Shown here: positions 18,111 through 27,777 of the stretch, piece by piece
Layout of the letters: every line of letters starts with the position of its first letter
Numbering within the stretch: the first letter of the stretch is position 1
Assembly: GCA_021732485.1 (NCBI GenBank)
Contig: JAKFUV010000003.1
Span: 124,001-188,000, forward strand
Source: Hyphomicrobium sp.
GTDB lineage: Bacteria; Pseudomonadota; Alphaproteobacteria; Rhizobiales; Hyphomicrobiaceae
Direction of reading: 5' to 3'
DNA: 64,000 bases
Notes under the pieces: model-generated
Database searches by the model: none
What the model was told of the DNA's origin: nothing
The model's input: the letters and a program-made list of their open reading frames with translations, nothing else
Made by a program: the position numbers and the translations under genes

Positions 18111-19855
18111 GCATTGTCGAGGTTGCGGTTCCGATGCTCGGGGGCCGCAGAATGTTCCATATCGACAAAGGCCGGCGCTGGAGCGTAGTCGAACACCTTA
18201 TGCTGGACGCGGTTGCGCGTCAGCCTTCCTCCGCGGCGGTCCTCTCTGAACGTTCGTGCTTGCGGCCGCGTGTGGTGATCGAAGCATTCATCCGTTTGAT
18301 GCGCGTCGGGTGGGTCGAACTTTCATCAACCGAAAACGGCACTGTCTTTTCTGCTACCGCACTTGGCAAAGCGCAGCTCGGTGCGAGCGAGCTGCGTTCC
18401 GCGACCACACGGGACAAGCGATGGATGAGCTTTCGCTGTGATCAGGTCTATGGCGGTGTTCTCCGGGGCCGAGAGCCATTTATTCAAAGGAACCTCGGAA
18501 CTGCTCCATCGCCTGAATGCAAAACTCGCATTTTTCTGGAGCGCTCACTCGCATATGAGACAGAAGACATGAGCGCTATCTTCGCTGCTCTGGCTGGCGA
18601 GGACGAAGTGATTGTCGGAATCGACCCGAGCTCCGAGCGCCCGCTCGCGGGCCATGCGCTCATCAAGGTCAAGGATGGGGAGATCGAGGGTCTACCCACT
18701 CGCGCCAGCGATGAATTGCGTGACGCCATTGTCCGCAAAGCCGCCGAAGCGCTGCCGCCTGATCCAAATCGCCCCGCGCCCCGCGTGGGCCCGACGGCGA
18801 CGCCATTCGCGCAGAACATCAAGCGCGAAGTTATGGGGCTGTTCGAACAGCGCGATCTAATCCTCGATGGGTCTGAACACCGTGCGGCCCTCGATAAAGT
18901 GCTCGCGACCGCCACCGATCTTATCGTCATCCACTCGACCTTCATCTCGCCCGAGGGTTGGCGCGATCTACTGCCGAAGCTCACCAGCGCCGCGGCGCGG
19001 GGTGCCCAAATCCACGTTCTGTGGGGGCAGTCCGACGATCAGAATAACTCCTCCTCGTCGCGCACCGAAGCCACGGTCTTCCGGTCCAAGGTCGAGCAGA
19101 TGGGCCGAGCGGAACAGATCGTCATTCACCCGTTCACAACAGGCTCTCACGCCAAGCTGCTCTTCAGCGACGATGGCCGTGGCCAGTGGTCGTGCATCGT
19201 TGGCTCATGCAATTGGCTCTCAACTGACTTCTCTAGTTACGAGTCTTCAATCAACGCGCGCGATCCGGTTATGGTGGGCGAGCTCCTTGCCCACCTCTCC
19301 GCCATGGCGAATGCCCACGATGGACTCTGGAGTCAAACGGCGGCCACCTTCACCGCGCTCAGCCGGCGTATCGCCGCCATGCCGCGCGGACCCGGCCGCA
19401 CGGCCAAGATGCGGATTTTACTCGCGCCCGAACATGCGGAGCTGGTGCTTCATGCGCGTGACAACGCGCGCAAGCGCATTCTCGTGACTAGTCATCGTCT
19501 GGGTATTGCCGCCAAGCCGATGGTCGTCGTGCCGGCACTCGCTGCCCACCGCGAGAATCAGGTGGAGTGCTCACTTTTCTACGGTCGCGCAACAGGCGCT
19601 CATTCCAATCTGGACACTGCCGCGCAAACCCGGGAGCTGGCCCGTATGGGAGTGACCCAGCGACCTGTGCTTCGGCCGCGCTTACACGCCAAAGTGCTCG
19701 CCTGGGATGACGACGCGCTCGCCGTCACGAGTCAGAACTGGCTCTCCGCTGATCCGGCTGATACTGCCTACAGACGGGAGATTGGGATATTCGTCGAGCA
19801 GAACAAGCTGGCGGATACGTTTATGCGAAAGTTCGAATTAGCCCGATCCGGATGA
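18107..19855 (+). CDS. mkoB: Mokosh-like MkoB: phospholipase D-family nuclease
   Basis: A 582-residue protein with two HKD-type half-sites: SHAKLLFSDDG with GSCNW after it (His near residue 348), and LHAKVLAWDDD with SQNW (His near 527). Together they form one phosphodiesterase active site of the PLD superfamily. The first 130 residues look like a winged-helix region (VEHLMLDAVARQ..RPRVVIEAFIRL). It starts inside the stop of mkoA (ATGA), so the two are translated together. The pairing with a kinase-helicase points to Mokosh type I. A DISARM DrmC role for the neighbouring operon is possible but less likely, as it lies on the other strand. Confidence 0.7.
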   Translation: MSIVEVAVPMLGGRRMFHIDKGRRWSVVEHLMLDAVARQPSSAAVLSERSCLRPRVVIEAFIRLMRVGWVELSSTENGTVFSATALGKAQLGASELRSATTRDKRWMSFRCDQVYGGVLRGREPFIQRNLGTAPSPECKTRIFLERSLAYETEDMSAIFAALAGEDEVIVGIDPSSERPLAGHALIKVKDGEIEGLPTRASDELRDAIVRKAAEALPPDPNRPAPRVGPTATPFAQNIKREVMGLFEQRDLILDGSEHRAALDKVLATATDLIVIHSTFISPEGWRDLLPKLTSAAARGAQIHVLWGQSDDQNNSSSSRTEATVFRSKVEQMGRAEQIVIHPFTTGSHAKLLFSDDGRGQWSCIVGSCNWLSTDFSSYESSINARDPVMVGELLAHLSAMANAHDGLWSQTAATFTALSRRIAAMPRGPGRTAKMRILLAPEHAELVLHARDNARKRILVTSHRLGIAAKPMVVVPALAAHRENQVECSLFYGRATGAHSNLDTAAQTRELARMGVTQRPVLRPRLHAKVLAWDDDALAVTSQNWLSADPADTAYRREIGIFVEQNKLADTFMRKFELARSG

Positions 19856-19868
19856 TACTAGTGAGGGG

Positions 19869-19973
19869 ATGACCGGAGCATCGAGCCATGCAGCAAACCG
19901 GCGCTCCAACGGCAGGAGCATCAAGCGGATCGACCGCGAGTTGCACTTGGCGCGGGACACGGTACGCGGCATC
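19869..19973 (+). pseudogene. possible IS21 IstA helix-turn-helix fragment
   Basis: A short open stretch encodes SIKRIDRELHLARDTVRG, which resembles the N-terminal helix-turn-helix of IS21-family IstA transposases. No catalytic DDE region, IstB or terminal repeats follow. It lies in the roughly 330-bp gap (19856-20182) between convergent mkoB and the HNH gene; nothing else was recognised there. The match is short and may be chance. Confidence 0.3.
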
Positions 19974-20182
19974 GCGGCGAAGACACGGAGCGGCATTCCG
20001 GGCGCGCTTCGGTCGAAAGCGTCATCATTCCGATATCGGCACTGTGCCCCAAGAACATCGGGACGATGGGCGGATGATTCTTGAGATGATTGCCGACGTG
20101 TTCCTTGGCTCGGAAAATGTCATTCACGGGCAATCGACTGGAGTCGAGATCAAGCGCCAGGCTGAGCGATTGAAACGGGCTA

Positions 20183-20938
20183 TTAATTTTGGATAAATGG
20201 ATTCGCTCGGTGCCAGACCAGTCGCGCGCGGTGCTTGTCTGTCAGCGGAATCGGACCTTGCCAACGAAGCTCTGCGCGCGCCGTTTCGCTCACGGCAGAA
20301 GAAAATTCGGGCTGGCCTGCGTCGTCGAATGTCACCAGCCCACGGTCGAAGGCGGCGTCCCAGAGCGCTGAAAGCAGCAAGCCGTTGTGAACGTCCAGAC
20401 GCTCGGCATCGCTCTCGCAATCTTTCCATGCGATGATGTGACTAGCGCGCAGAAGCGCTGGATCGGTGATACCGGTCAGAGGGCAGCGGCCCTGCCAATA
20501 CGTCATCAGCCGGTCACGAAAAATATCCTGACCAACGCGCTGGATGATGAGGCGCTCCGCCTCCGTGGTCTTCGGTAGTCCGCGGACTGCGTCACGGAAC
20601 TCATCAAGCGGGCCGTCCGGCAAGCTCACAGCCAGCTGATAGACCCGGTGCATCACATCATAAAGGGCGGCCAGGCTGGGATAAGCGAAGCGGGCGAGAC
20701 CGGGGCCCGGGATGACGGCCGCCGACTGATCCAACTCTTCGATGACACCGCTGTGGTCAAGGGCAAGAAACCACGGCCCGCCTTGGCCAACAGCGGCCAA
20801 CCAAACTGTGCCCTTCGCAGTCGTTGAGCCATAGCGCGCCCAGCCGTCCGCTTCGGCCATCGGGCGCCTATAGCCATTCTGCCAGGCGACCTTCTGGCAT
20901 TCCTGCGAGATGACAAAGCTCTGAGGCACCTCGAACAT
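20183..20938 (-). CDS. HNH endonuclease (HNH_2 type)
   Basis: A 251-residue protein. The C-terminal part has the HNH_2 nuclease signature: PLTGI for the zinc-knuckle region, LRASHIIAWKDCE with the catalytic His pair, and LDVHNGLLLSALWDAAFDRG with Asn and downstream His. The N-terminal 120 residues are unrecognised and may bind DNA or a partner. ATG 20938 overlaps the stop of the upstream small gene in TGATG. It is the last gene of the DISARM-like operon, so it is a candidate effector nuclease there, possibly restrained by the methylase. That role is inferred. Confidence 0.8.
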   Translation of the reverse strand: MFEVPQSFVISQECQKVAWQNGYRRPMAEADGWARYGSTTAKGTVWLAAVGQGGPWFLALDHSGVIEELDQSAAVIPGPGLARFAYPSLAALYDVMHRVYQLAVSLPDGPLDEFRDAVRGLPKTTEAERLIIQRVGQDIFRDRLMTYWQGRCPLTGITDPALLRASHIIAWKDCESDAERLDVHNGLLLSALWDAAFDRGLVTFDDAGQPEFSSAVSETARAELRWQGPIPLTDKHRARLVWHRANPFIQN

Positions 20939-21189
20939 CACATCCCCATCGCCGCAAATTCGCCGTCCGCTTCCATCCGGTCCCAGGCGGCGAGGACGAG
21001 GCGGCGGGTGCGGTATTCGCCGTGGGGGCGGATTTCTTTTTGCTTAAGAACGCGGAAGGTTACGGAGGTGCAGTCGGTACCCTTCACGTCGGCTGGGTCG
21101 AGGATGTAGCGCAGCTCGTCGCGAAGAACACCGTGGCGGTTGTCGTACCGGGCGAAACGTGGGCTATCATGGAGTGCTGAAACCATCAT
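20938..21189 (-). CDS. small protein homologous to the methylase C-terminal tail
   Basis: An 83-residue protein. Its middle (YILDPADVKGTDC, FRVLKQKEI, YRTRRLVLAAWDRM) aligns with the last 48 residues of the adjacent methylase (YILNPDNILGPDC, FKALRNAEL, FRSQRFIEDAWDRV). It therefore looks like a duplicated C-terminal module kept as a separate gene. ATG 21189 overlaps the methylase stop as ATGA; ATG 21201 is also open. The downstream HNH gene starts within its stop. The intact overlaps on both sides suggest it is expressed. It may bind the same partner as the methylase tail; that is inference. Confidence 0.6.
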   Translation of the reverse strand: MMVSALHDSPRFARYDNRHGVLRDELRYILDPADVKGTDCTSVTFRVLKQKEIRPHGEYRTRRLVLAAWDRMEADGEFAAMGM

Positions 21190-24100
21190 ACTCGATCCCA
21201 TGCGTCCTCGATGAACCGCTGGGACCGAAACTCCTTGAACTCGCGGAGTTCAGCGTTGCGCAGCGCCTTGAAGGTCTCCACCCCGCAGTCCGGGCCTAGG
21301 ATGTTGTCTGGATTAAGGATGTAGAGCATTTCCTGCTTCGACTGGCCGAACACGTCGCGGGCCACAAGAACGTCGATCTCGGCGGCAATGACTGCACGCT
21401 GATCGGGCGCTTCGATAATTGCATCAGGCGCTTCGAGGATACCTGCCTTTACCGCCTCCGCCCTGAACGCCTCCATCTCGTCGCCCACGGCACAAAGCGC
21501 ACAGACACGACGCGCAATCGCCGCAGCTGACGGGGTGTTCGCGAAATCGCGTGGGAAAGGTAGGCTGTCCATAATGGTATAAGACATGTGCAGCGAGACT
21601 TTTGTCCGAACCAAGAAATCCATGGCAAACGAGTTAGCAACGCCGATCCAGAGCAAGAGATTCTGAATATCTGCGCCAGAAAACTCAATCGTCGGGACGG
21701 TGTGACCGCTGACAACGCGGCCAGGAAGAAGTCCGGCGATGAGGCCTCGTTGATTTGTCGGGCTGGCGACGTCACCAAACACGACCCGATACCTATAGAT
21801 CCGATCTCCCAGCTTTTCAGGAATCTGGTCCACGACGATACGCCATTGCGGCTGGATTCGCTTTGCCGGCGACCCGAACGGGTAGTCTTCCCACACAGCC
21901 GACCGCCCGCGCCCGGACACATAGCCCTTGGCGCGGTAGTCGTAGGCTTCGATCATCCGGCCTTCGAAAACGGGCAAACCCTCAGTGCCCTCCGAGAAAA
22001 GGCCACGATCCGTGCCCATGTCCACTTCGCGCATATAGCGGCGGTAGGGCAGCCCTTCGATGTCTGCCCCGAACTTCGGGTAGAGAGCATACATACGGGC
22101 GCAGATATCGATTTCGGACTGCGCTGCAAACTCCATCACCGCGACGGCATCCGGCGAGAACTCTTCGACGACGGCAACCGGGATGCGTAGCCCGCCAGTG
22201 GCAGTAAACTCTTGCAACTTCTGGCTGGAGTTGACTCGGAAGGCCGCATTGAACTGTTCGGTCCTGCCGCCCTTCCAGGCGACGTAGAGGCAGAACTTCA
22301 TGCGGGTGTCGATCTTGTCGAACCAAATACCCTTGGTGTTCTCGAACCCAGCGAGATGCTCCAAGCGGAAGGTCGTGAACAGTTCTCGCCGAATCGCCGT
22401 TGCATTCGCCCCGTTGTAAAGGCCCTCGGGCACGAACTGGGCTGCAACCCGGCCGTGTCGTGTTACTGCAAGGGCGGTTTCCACAAACATGCGGTAGACG
22501 TTGAAATCGCCCTTGCCGAGATTGCCTTCGGCAAAAAGGCGGTATCGACCACTAGACTTGATGAAGTGGACGGCAACATAAAGGTCCGCGCAGTGTTGTT
22601 CCCACCGCGCCGCAAGGACAGGATTGCTCAGCAGGCAGGCGTAGGCCTCTTCCTGCTCCGATGGGGACATGTGCCGGATGTCTGGGTCGTAGACCGAGAA
22701 GAATTCCTTGTAGTCAGGGCTCATCGTGTCCCAGGGCGGGTTGCCCAGCACCACGTCGAACCCGCCGCGCTCCATGACGTCAGGGAACTCTAACGGCCAA
22801 TGGAAGGCCCGCGCGCGACGGGCAGCCTTTGGGGCCTCCATCATCGACGGGCGGATATTCCCCTGATTGAAGGCAAGCCACAATTCCTCGGTCGTCGGCA
22901 CGGTGCGGCTTGAAGCACCCGCCGGTGCGCCGCCGACCTTGGGCAGCAGGAAGGCCGCGACATAGAGATCTGCAGCCGCCGTTGCCCGCTCGAAATCTTG
23001 TCCGTCGCGCAGCTCACCGAACCGCGCGGTCTTCGCACCAATCTGCTCAACGGTATCCTCGGGCAGGTCGCGAAAACCGGAGAAGCCGAGCGCCAGTGGC
23101 TTCATCTCCGGCAAGCCAAAATTGCCCGCACCAAAGTCGAACCCGGTGGCGCCCGACTTGGCCTCTCGATTGGCCTGTAGATAGTAGCGCGCGGTATCCC
23201 TATCGTCGCCCGGCAGCGGCTTGTAAGCGGCATCGGGGATTCCGTCCGCCAATACCTTTAGATCGAAGACCCCCAACAATGAATCGCCACAGCGGATCTG
23301 CGCGTCGAAGAAGCCGAGGGGAAGGCCGGGGTCCACTGTCTCGATCCACAGCGCGACCTTGGTCAGCTCCACCGCCATCGGGTTGCGGTCCACCCCGTGC
23401 AGGCAGGACCGCGCGACATCACGCAAGGCATGGCGGAAATCTGACAGCGCGGGCGTGCCGTCGGCGCGGATTCTGGCCAACCGCGTGGCGATGCGGCGGG
23501 CAGCGGCCAGAAGGAAGTGGCCCGAGCCGCAGGCGGGGTCGATGACCGACAGTTTCAGCAGCGCCTTGGCGGGGTTGTCCGCCTCGGCCTCGGTCTTGTC
23601 GAGGACGGGGTCGAGCGCGGTGTCGAGCAGCGCCTGAACGAGGCTGTCGGGCGTGTAATAGGAACCAGTCGTCTTGCGCTGGTTGCCCTTCTGCTCGGCG
23701 GCCTCGGACGCGAAGAGCAGAGTCTTGCCGTCATCACCCAACTGGGGTTGGAGTTCGAGCAGTGATTCATAGACCGAACCCAACTCCTCCGTCTCCATCG
23801 CGCGCCAGTTGACGGGGACCATACCGGTTTTCTGGTCAAGCCACGACAGGCGGTAGAGTGCCTCCATGAAGGCGCGGTTGCGCAGGCGGGCGGTTTCGAG
23901 GTGGGGGAGCTTGTCGTGGGAGAAAAGGCCGCCGAGGGCGGGGAGCGCCAGCGCCTCTTGCCCGTTGGCCAACGCGTGGAAGACGATCTTGATGCCCTCA
24001 TAACGGTCGTGGTGCTTGTCCCACGAGGCGGCGCGGTAGCATTGGGCGCGCAGGGCGGCGAGGCTGTAGCCTTCGGCGTAAAGCTTGCGGGCGTCCGGCT

Positions 24101-25004
24101 TGGCCTTGTCGGGATGCAGGAGGTTGCGATCCTCCGCCACCATCAGGAAGATCAGGCGGTAGACGAGGCGCAGCAGCTCGTTGAACCACTCGGTCAAATT
24201 GACCTCACCAGATTTCAGCTTGGCTGAGAGTTCGGGATTGGCTTCGAGAAAACCCGAGCCGAGAACTTTCAGTGCCTTCTCGACCTGTTCGGCCAGTTTC
24301 TCCCGAGCGGCCTCTCCCTCTTTCGATCCGGTATCGCGCCAGCGTTCCAATGCGCAGTCGGTTGCCGGAGCGCCAGCGGCGCCGAAGCGGGTGCGTTGAA
24401 TTAGAAGCCAGAGACCGGCGAAAGACGCGGCATCTTCGTTTGTGAAGATCTGAGCGAGGTCGGCTTCGATGTAGGCCGGGCGAGTCAGTGAGGCGTTGTC
24501 CCGCATCAGGCGGATGAGCGTACCGTTGGTGACGAGGCCCCAGAGCGCATTGTCATGTTCGTTCAGGTAATCCTGAAGGGCAAAGGCCGCGGAGCGTGCA
24601 CGGTCGATCGAAACAGTCGCACTGCGCCGGTCAAGTTTTTCGTCTGACGGTGGCACAACCACTACCGGCACCCGTTCGCCCGCAACGAACGAAATCGCGC
24701 CGTCCGCTGGAGTGAGATCGTCGTAGCCGAAGGTCTCTTGAAGGAAGGCGCGGACAAAGCGCCGAGTCGCCTCTGCCGACGGATTTGCGATTTTCACAAA
24801 AGCGTCAAAATGGGATTGCCCAACGCGAAAGGCGGTCGATATCTCCTCGCGGATCGTCAGGCCTTTGCGAATGCGATAATCTGCTTCCGCTTGCTCTGAC
24901 GCTTCGCGCCGGTCGACAGCCGCAACCATGGCGGGCGCGATGAGATTGCCTTCAAGGCTGAGCGATGGCCAGGCCGACATGTCGATGACGGGTTTGCGCG
25001 CCAT
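21186..25004 (-). CDS. Eco57I-like adenine-N6 DNA methylase, DrmMI-like
   Basis: A 1272-residue protein with an N-terminal region like the R-domain of large type IIG/BREX-style enzymes, then the methyltransferase core. TGSYYTPDSLV leads into DPACGSGHFLL (489-499, AdoMet binding), and GNPPWDTM (NPPW at 755-758) is the gamma-class N6-adenine catalytic motif. A target-recognition-like region follows. Size and motifs match DrmMI of DISARM class 1, where methylation marks self DNA, and also PglX. No clear PD-(D/E)XK nuclease motif was found at the N-terminus. It follows the SNF2 helicase by 3 bp and overlaps the small tail-like gene, so it is inside one operon. Confidence 0.75.
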   Translation of the reverse strand: MARKPVIDMSAWPSLSLEGNLIAPAMVAAVDRREASEQAEADYRIRKGLTIREEISTAFRVGQSHFDAFVKIANPSAEATRRFVRAFLQETFGYDDLTPADGAISFVAGERVPVVVVPPSDEKLDRRSATVSIDRARSAAFALQDYLNEHDNALWGLVTNGTLIRLMRDNASLTRPAYIEADLAQIFTNEDAASFAGLWLLIQRTRFGAAGAPATDCALERWRDTGSKEGEAAREKLAEQVEKALKVLGSGFLEANPELSAKLKSGEVNLTEWFNELLRLVYRLIFLMVAEDRNLLHPDKAKPDARKLYAEGYSLAALRAQCYRAASWDKHHDRYEGIKIVFHALANGQEALALPALGGLFSHDKLPHLETARLRNRAFMEALYRLSWLDQKTGMVPVNWRAMETEELGSVYESLLELQPQLGDDGKTLLFASEAAEQKGNQRKTTGSYYTPDSLVQALLDTALDPVLDKTEAEADNPAKALLKLSVIDPACGSGHFLLAAARRIATRLARIRADGTPALSDFRHALRDVARSCLHGVDRNPMAVELTKVALWIETVDPGLPLGFFDAQIRCGDSLLGVFDLKVLADGIPDAAYKPLPGDDRDTARYYLQANREAKSGATGFDFGAGNFGLPEMKPLALGFSGFRDLPEDTVEQIGAKTARFGELRDGQDFERATAAADLYVAAFLLPKVGGAPAGASSRTVPTTEELWLAFNQGNIRPSMMEAPKAARRARAFHWPLEFPDVMERGGFDVVLGNPPWDTMSPDYKEFFSVYDPDIRHMSPSEQEEAYACLLSNPVLAARWEQHCADLYVAVHFIKSSGRYRLFAEGNLGKGDFNVYRMFVETALAVTRHGRVAAQFVPEGLYNGANATAIRRELFTTFRLEHLAGFENTKGIWFDKIDTRMKFCLYVAWKGGRTEQFNAAFRVNSSQKLQEFTATGGLRIPVAVVEEFSPDAVAVMEFAAQSEIDICARMYALYPKFGADIEGLPYRRYMREVDMGTDRGLFSEGTEGLPVFEGRMIEAYDYRAKGYVSGRGRSAVWEDYPFGSPAKRIQPQWRIVVDQIPEKLGDRIYRYRVVFGDVASPTNQRGLIAGLLPGRVVSGHTVPTIEFSGADIQNLLLWIGVANSFAMDFLVRTKVSLHMSYTIMDSLPFPRDFANTPSAAAIARRVCALCAVGDEMEAFRAEAVKAGILEAPDAIIEAPDQRAVIAAEIDVLVARDVFGQSKQEMLYILNPDNILGPDCGVETFKALRNAELREFKEFRSQRFIEDAWDRV

Positions 25005-25007
25005 GGA

Positions 25008-27773
25008 TCAGGCATCGCTCGGCATCAGGACGAACAGACCTATCACGTCGGGCGGCATAACGGCCTCCACTGTAACGCGCGAGGCGGATCCGGCTGCGGC
25101 CCGCAGACGGGCATGATCCTGCATGAGCTCTTCTGCTCGCGATCGCACGAATTCGAACAAAGCGCCGTCCAGAAGGCCGGGCAGATCTTCCTTTGCCTTG
25201 GTGATGAACCTTTCACGGGCCGATGGAGCGAGATCGGCTGTAGCCGGAGTATTCAACAGTTCACGGGCTGCCTCGCCGCTCGCGACGATTTTTCCGCCTC
25301 GCATCGCGATGATGGCTGCTTCCTCGGCGAGAAGGAGGCGTTCCTTTCGAGCATGCACCGTGAGCTTGAACCGGATTCGAAGCAGAGTTAGGTGGGTCAT
25401 CTGCTGGACGGCTGACGTCGGCCAGGCGCCAACGCGTCCGATACCGAGACCGGAAAGGGTTTGCGGGTCCAATGACGCTTCCACCAATGCTTCGGCGAGC
25501 GTCGCCGTCAAAGGATGGGTGCGGGTCAGAAGCGTGGTACCAGTTGGCGCGGGTTCGGCCATCGCTAGGCGAACCGAGCCGGTCAGATTCCTGTAAGCGA
25601 GGCGCTCCCTAAGACCTGTTTCCAGCGCATGGGCGTGTGCCAGCAGAAGCGACTTCCGCGACTCCAGAGGCACCCCGAAGCGTGCCATCGCCCGTTCGAT
25701 GAAGAGCTTCACATCGGCCGGAGATCCGAGCAACGTCTGAACCTTCTCCCATTCGGGAGCGACCTCCTGCGGTCTCATTGCGTTTTGGGCAAAGCGCGCG
25801 CGAGATTTCGTCTCGTTTTCGGAGGCATCCCGCCAGCGCGCCGCCATGGCTTTCGTGCCGTCTTCTAGCCGAAGGTCGAGGGCGAGCTGACTTGTTCCAC
25901 GCCGACGCAACATGACTGAGGCCATCAGCGCATCGGTCACTGGCCCCCGCTCCTCGGGAAGCGGCACGGTAACACCCGTTACTTTGCGGATCTCTTCGGC
26001 CTTTCTAAGGATAACCTCAAGCACGGCGCCGTCGATGGCGCTATCTGGCGAGAACATCATTATTGATCGAACGATCTCGGCGGGCTGACCGAAACGGTCC
26101 ACGCGGCCTTCTCTTTGTTGGTGTCGCGTCGGGTTCCATGACAGATCGTAGTGGATGACCGCGTCGAAGAGCTGCTGAAGGTTTATGCCTTCCGAAAGGC
26201 AGTCAGTGGCCACAAGGATGCGCTGGATTGCTCTTTCACCTTCAGCTGTCGCCATGTCGGCCACAGCATCGCGACGCTCGTCTGGCGTAAGAACACCAGT
26301 CACTGCCTCAATTGTCAATTTTGGGAAGGCCTGGCGTAGCCCATCACGGACATGCTCGGCAGTTGCCAGATACCTACAGAAAACGACAGGATTCGCTCCT
26401 TTCTTGATAAGTGGTGCAAGGGCATCGATTAGAGCTGCTAACTTAGGATCTGTATCGTGGACGAGTTCCTCGGCCTTTTGCACGAGCGCGATGAGTTCGG
26501 GATCCATATCGAAGGCTGTGCCCGGCTCGATATCGACGGCGTCTTCGTCATCACCATCGTCGTCGTAGATCTGAGGCTCGAGCCTGTCGCTCTCATGAGA
26601 TAAGCGATTCCTGAGTGCACTTAGGCCAGCCGCCGGCGACGAACCAACACAGCGCATGAGCGCGAGTGTTCCCCAGAAAGCAAGCCGGCGTTCGCGTTGC
26701 CCTGGCACTGCACGGGAGACAATACCGAGGCAGTAATCAATTGCCGCCTCTTGGAAATCCAGATGCGGCTGAGAAAGGCGATAGGGAAATTCAGTTGTCT
26801 CATGCTTCGGGAATGCGCGATCTTCGTCCCATTCACCCGAGATAAGATCGATACGCCGCCGCTGGACAAAATGGCGCGCCAGACGTTCCCGATATCGCGC
26901 GTCCTCGAAATTCATTGAAGCGAAAGTTGGATCGACCAGCGAAAGAAGGCGCGCGAAAGCTTCTTCGTCGCCCGAATGCGGAGTCGCAGTCAGAAGTATG
27001 ATCCGCCGTTCCGTATCTCTGGCTAGCCCGGAGAGCAGCTCGAATCGCTGTTGCCTTCCCTTGTGAGTTCCCACACAGGCATGGGCCTCGTCGACGATCA
27101 CGAAGTCAGGGCACGCACGCGCAAAGCCATCCCGGCGTTTCTCTGCCTTGATGTAGTCGAGGCTGACCACAGTATAGGGGTAAGCATTGAATAGCGTCTG
27201 AGCTAGCGGCAGGCCCCGTTCCAGGCGGGAAGCGCTGCCCGATGTCACAGCGACGGCCTCGATCCCAAAGCGGGACTTCAGTTCCCCAACCCACTGCTCG
27301 ACGAGGTGAGGAGGGCAGAGTACTGAGAACGCGTCGACTTCGCCACGGTCGATAAGCTCGCGCAGTATCAGCCCGGCTTCGATGGTCTTCCCGATCCCAA
27401 CGTCATCAGCAATCAGAAGACGAGGCACCTGGAGGCGAAGAGCCATCAGCATCGGAACGAGCTGATAAATTCTGGGTTCAAATGCCAGCTGTGCGGCCGA
27501 CCTGAAAGGGCCAGCACCGCGCCGAAGCGTTAAGCGCAAGGCGTCTGCTAGGAGTGCTGCTTTAGATTGCACCGTTGGCGCAGCATCGCCCGGTAGATCG
27601 AAGCGGGCTGCCGCAACAGGGAGTATTTCGAGTTTTGGGTCAAGTAGGACCGTATCGTTCTCGCTGCCCGAGAGTGGGCGGAGCGCCAAGATACCGTCGC
27701 GCGGTGACGGAAGCGCCACCCATTCGCGCCCACGAGCGCTGACTAGATCTCCTGGGGCAAAATTCACGGTCAT
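25008..27773 (-). CDS. SNF2-family helicase, DrmD-like
   Basis: A 921-residue superfamily 2 ATPase. The N-terminal RecA-like domain has ADDVGIGKTIEAGL near residue 122 (Walker A), VIVDEAH near 226 (DEAH box) and LLTATPHSGDEEAF. The second has VVFCRYLATAEHVRDGL, ATDCLSEGINLQ and the motif VI string HQQREGRVDRFGQ. This RapA/SNF2 type with a long C-terminal extension is the DrmD component of class 1 DISARM and pairs with a DrmMI-type methylase, as here. ATG 27773 is 4 bp after the upstream stop; a TTG at 27776 is also open. It probably translocates on DNA and discriminates invading from methylated DNA. Confidence 0.75.
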   Translation of the reverse strand: MTVNFAPGDLVSARGREWVALPSPRDGILALRPLSGSENDTVLLDPKLEILPVAAARFDLPGDAAPTVQSKAALLADALRLTLRRGAGPFRSAAQLAFEPRIYQLVPMLMALRLQVPRLLIADDVGIGKTIEAGLILRELIDRGEVDAFSVLCPPHLVEQWVGELKSRFGIEAVAVTSGSASRLERGLPLAQTLFNAYPYTVVSLDYIKAEKRRDGFARACPDFVIVDEAHACVGTHKGRQQRFELLSGLARDTERRIILLTATPHSGDEEAFARLLSLVDPTFASMNFEDARYRERLARHFVQRRRIDLISGEWDEDRAFPKHETTEFPYRLSQPHLDFQEAAIDYCLGIVSRAVPGQRERRLAFWGTLALMRCVGSSPAAGLSALRNRLSHESDRLEPQIYDDDGDDEDAVDIEPGTAFDMDPELIALVQKAEELVHDTDPKLAALIDALAPLIKKGANPVVFCRYLATAEHVRDGLRQAFPKLTIEAVTGVLTPDERRDAVADMATAEGERAIQRILVATDCLSEGINLQQLFDAVIHYDLSWNPTRHQQREGRVDRFGQPAEIVRSIMMFSPDSAIDGAVLEVILRKAEEIRKVTGVTVPLPEERGPVTDALMASVMLRRRGTSQLALDLRLEDGTKAMAARWRDASENETKSRARFAQNAMRPQEVAPEWEKVQTLLGSPADVKLFIERAMARFGVPLESRKSLLLAHAHALETGLRERLAYRNLTGSVRLAMAEPAPTGTTLLTRTHPLTATLAEALVEASLDPQTLSGLGIGRVGAWPTSAVQQMTHLTLLRIRFKLTVHARKERLLLAEEAAIIAMRGGKIVASGEAARELLNTPATADLAPSARERFITKAKEDLPGLLDGALFEFVRSRAEELMQDHARLRAAAGSASRVTVEAVMPPDVIGLFVLMPSDA

Positions 27774-27777
27774 CAAA

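Noticed and set aside
18107-19855. Phospholipase D gene as DrmC of the DISARM-like operon
   Set aside because: It is on the opposite strand, overlaps the kinase-helicase start-to-stop and faces away from the operon, so the Mokosh pairing explains it better.
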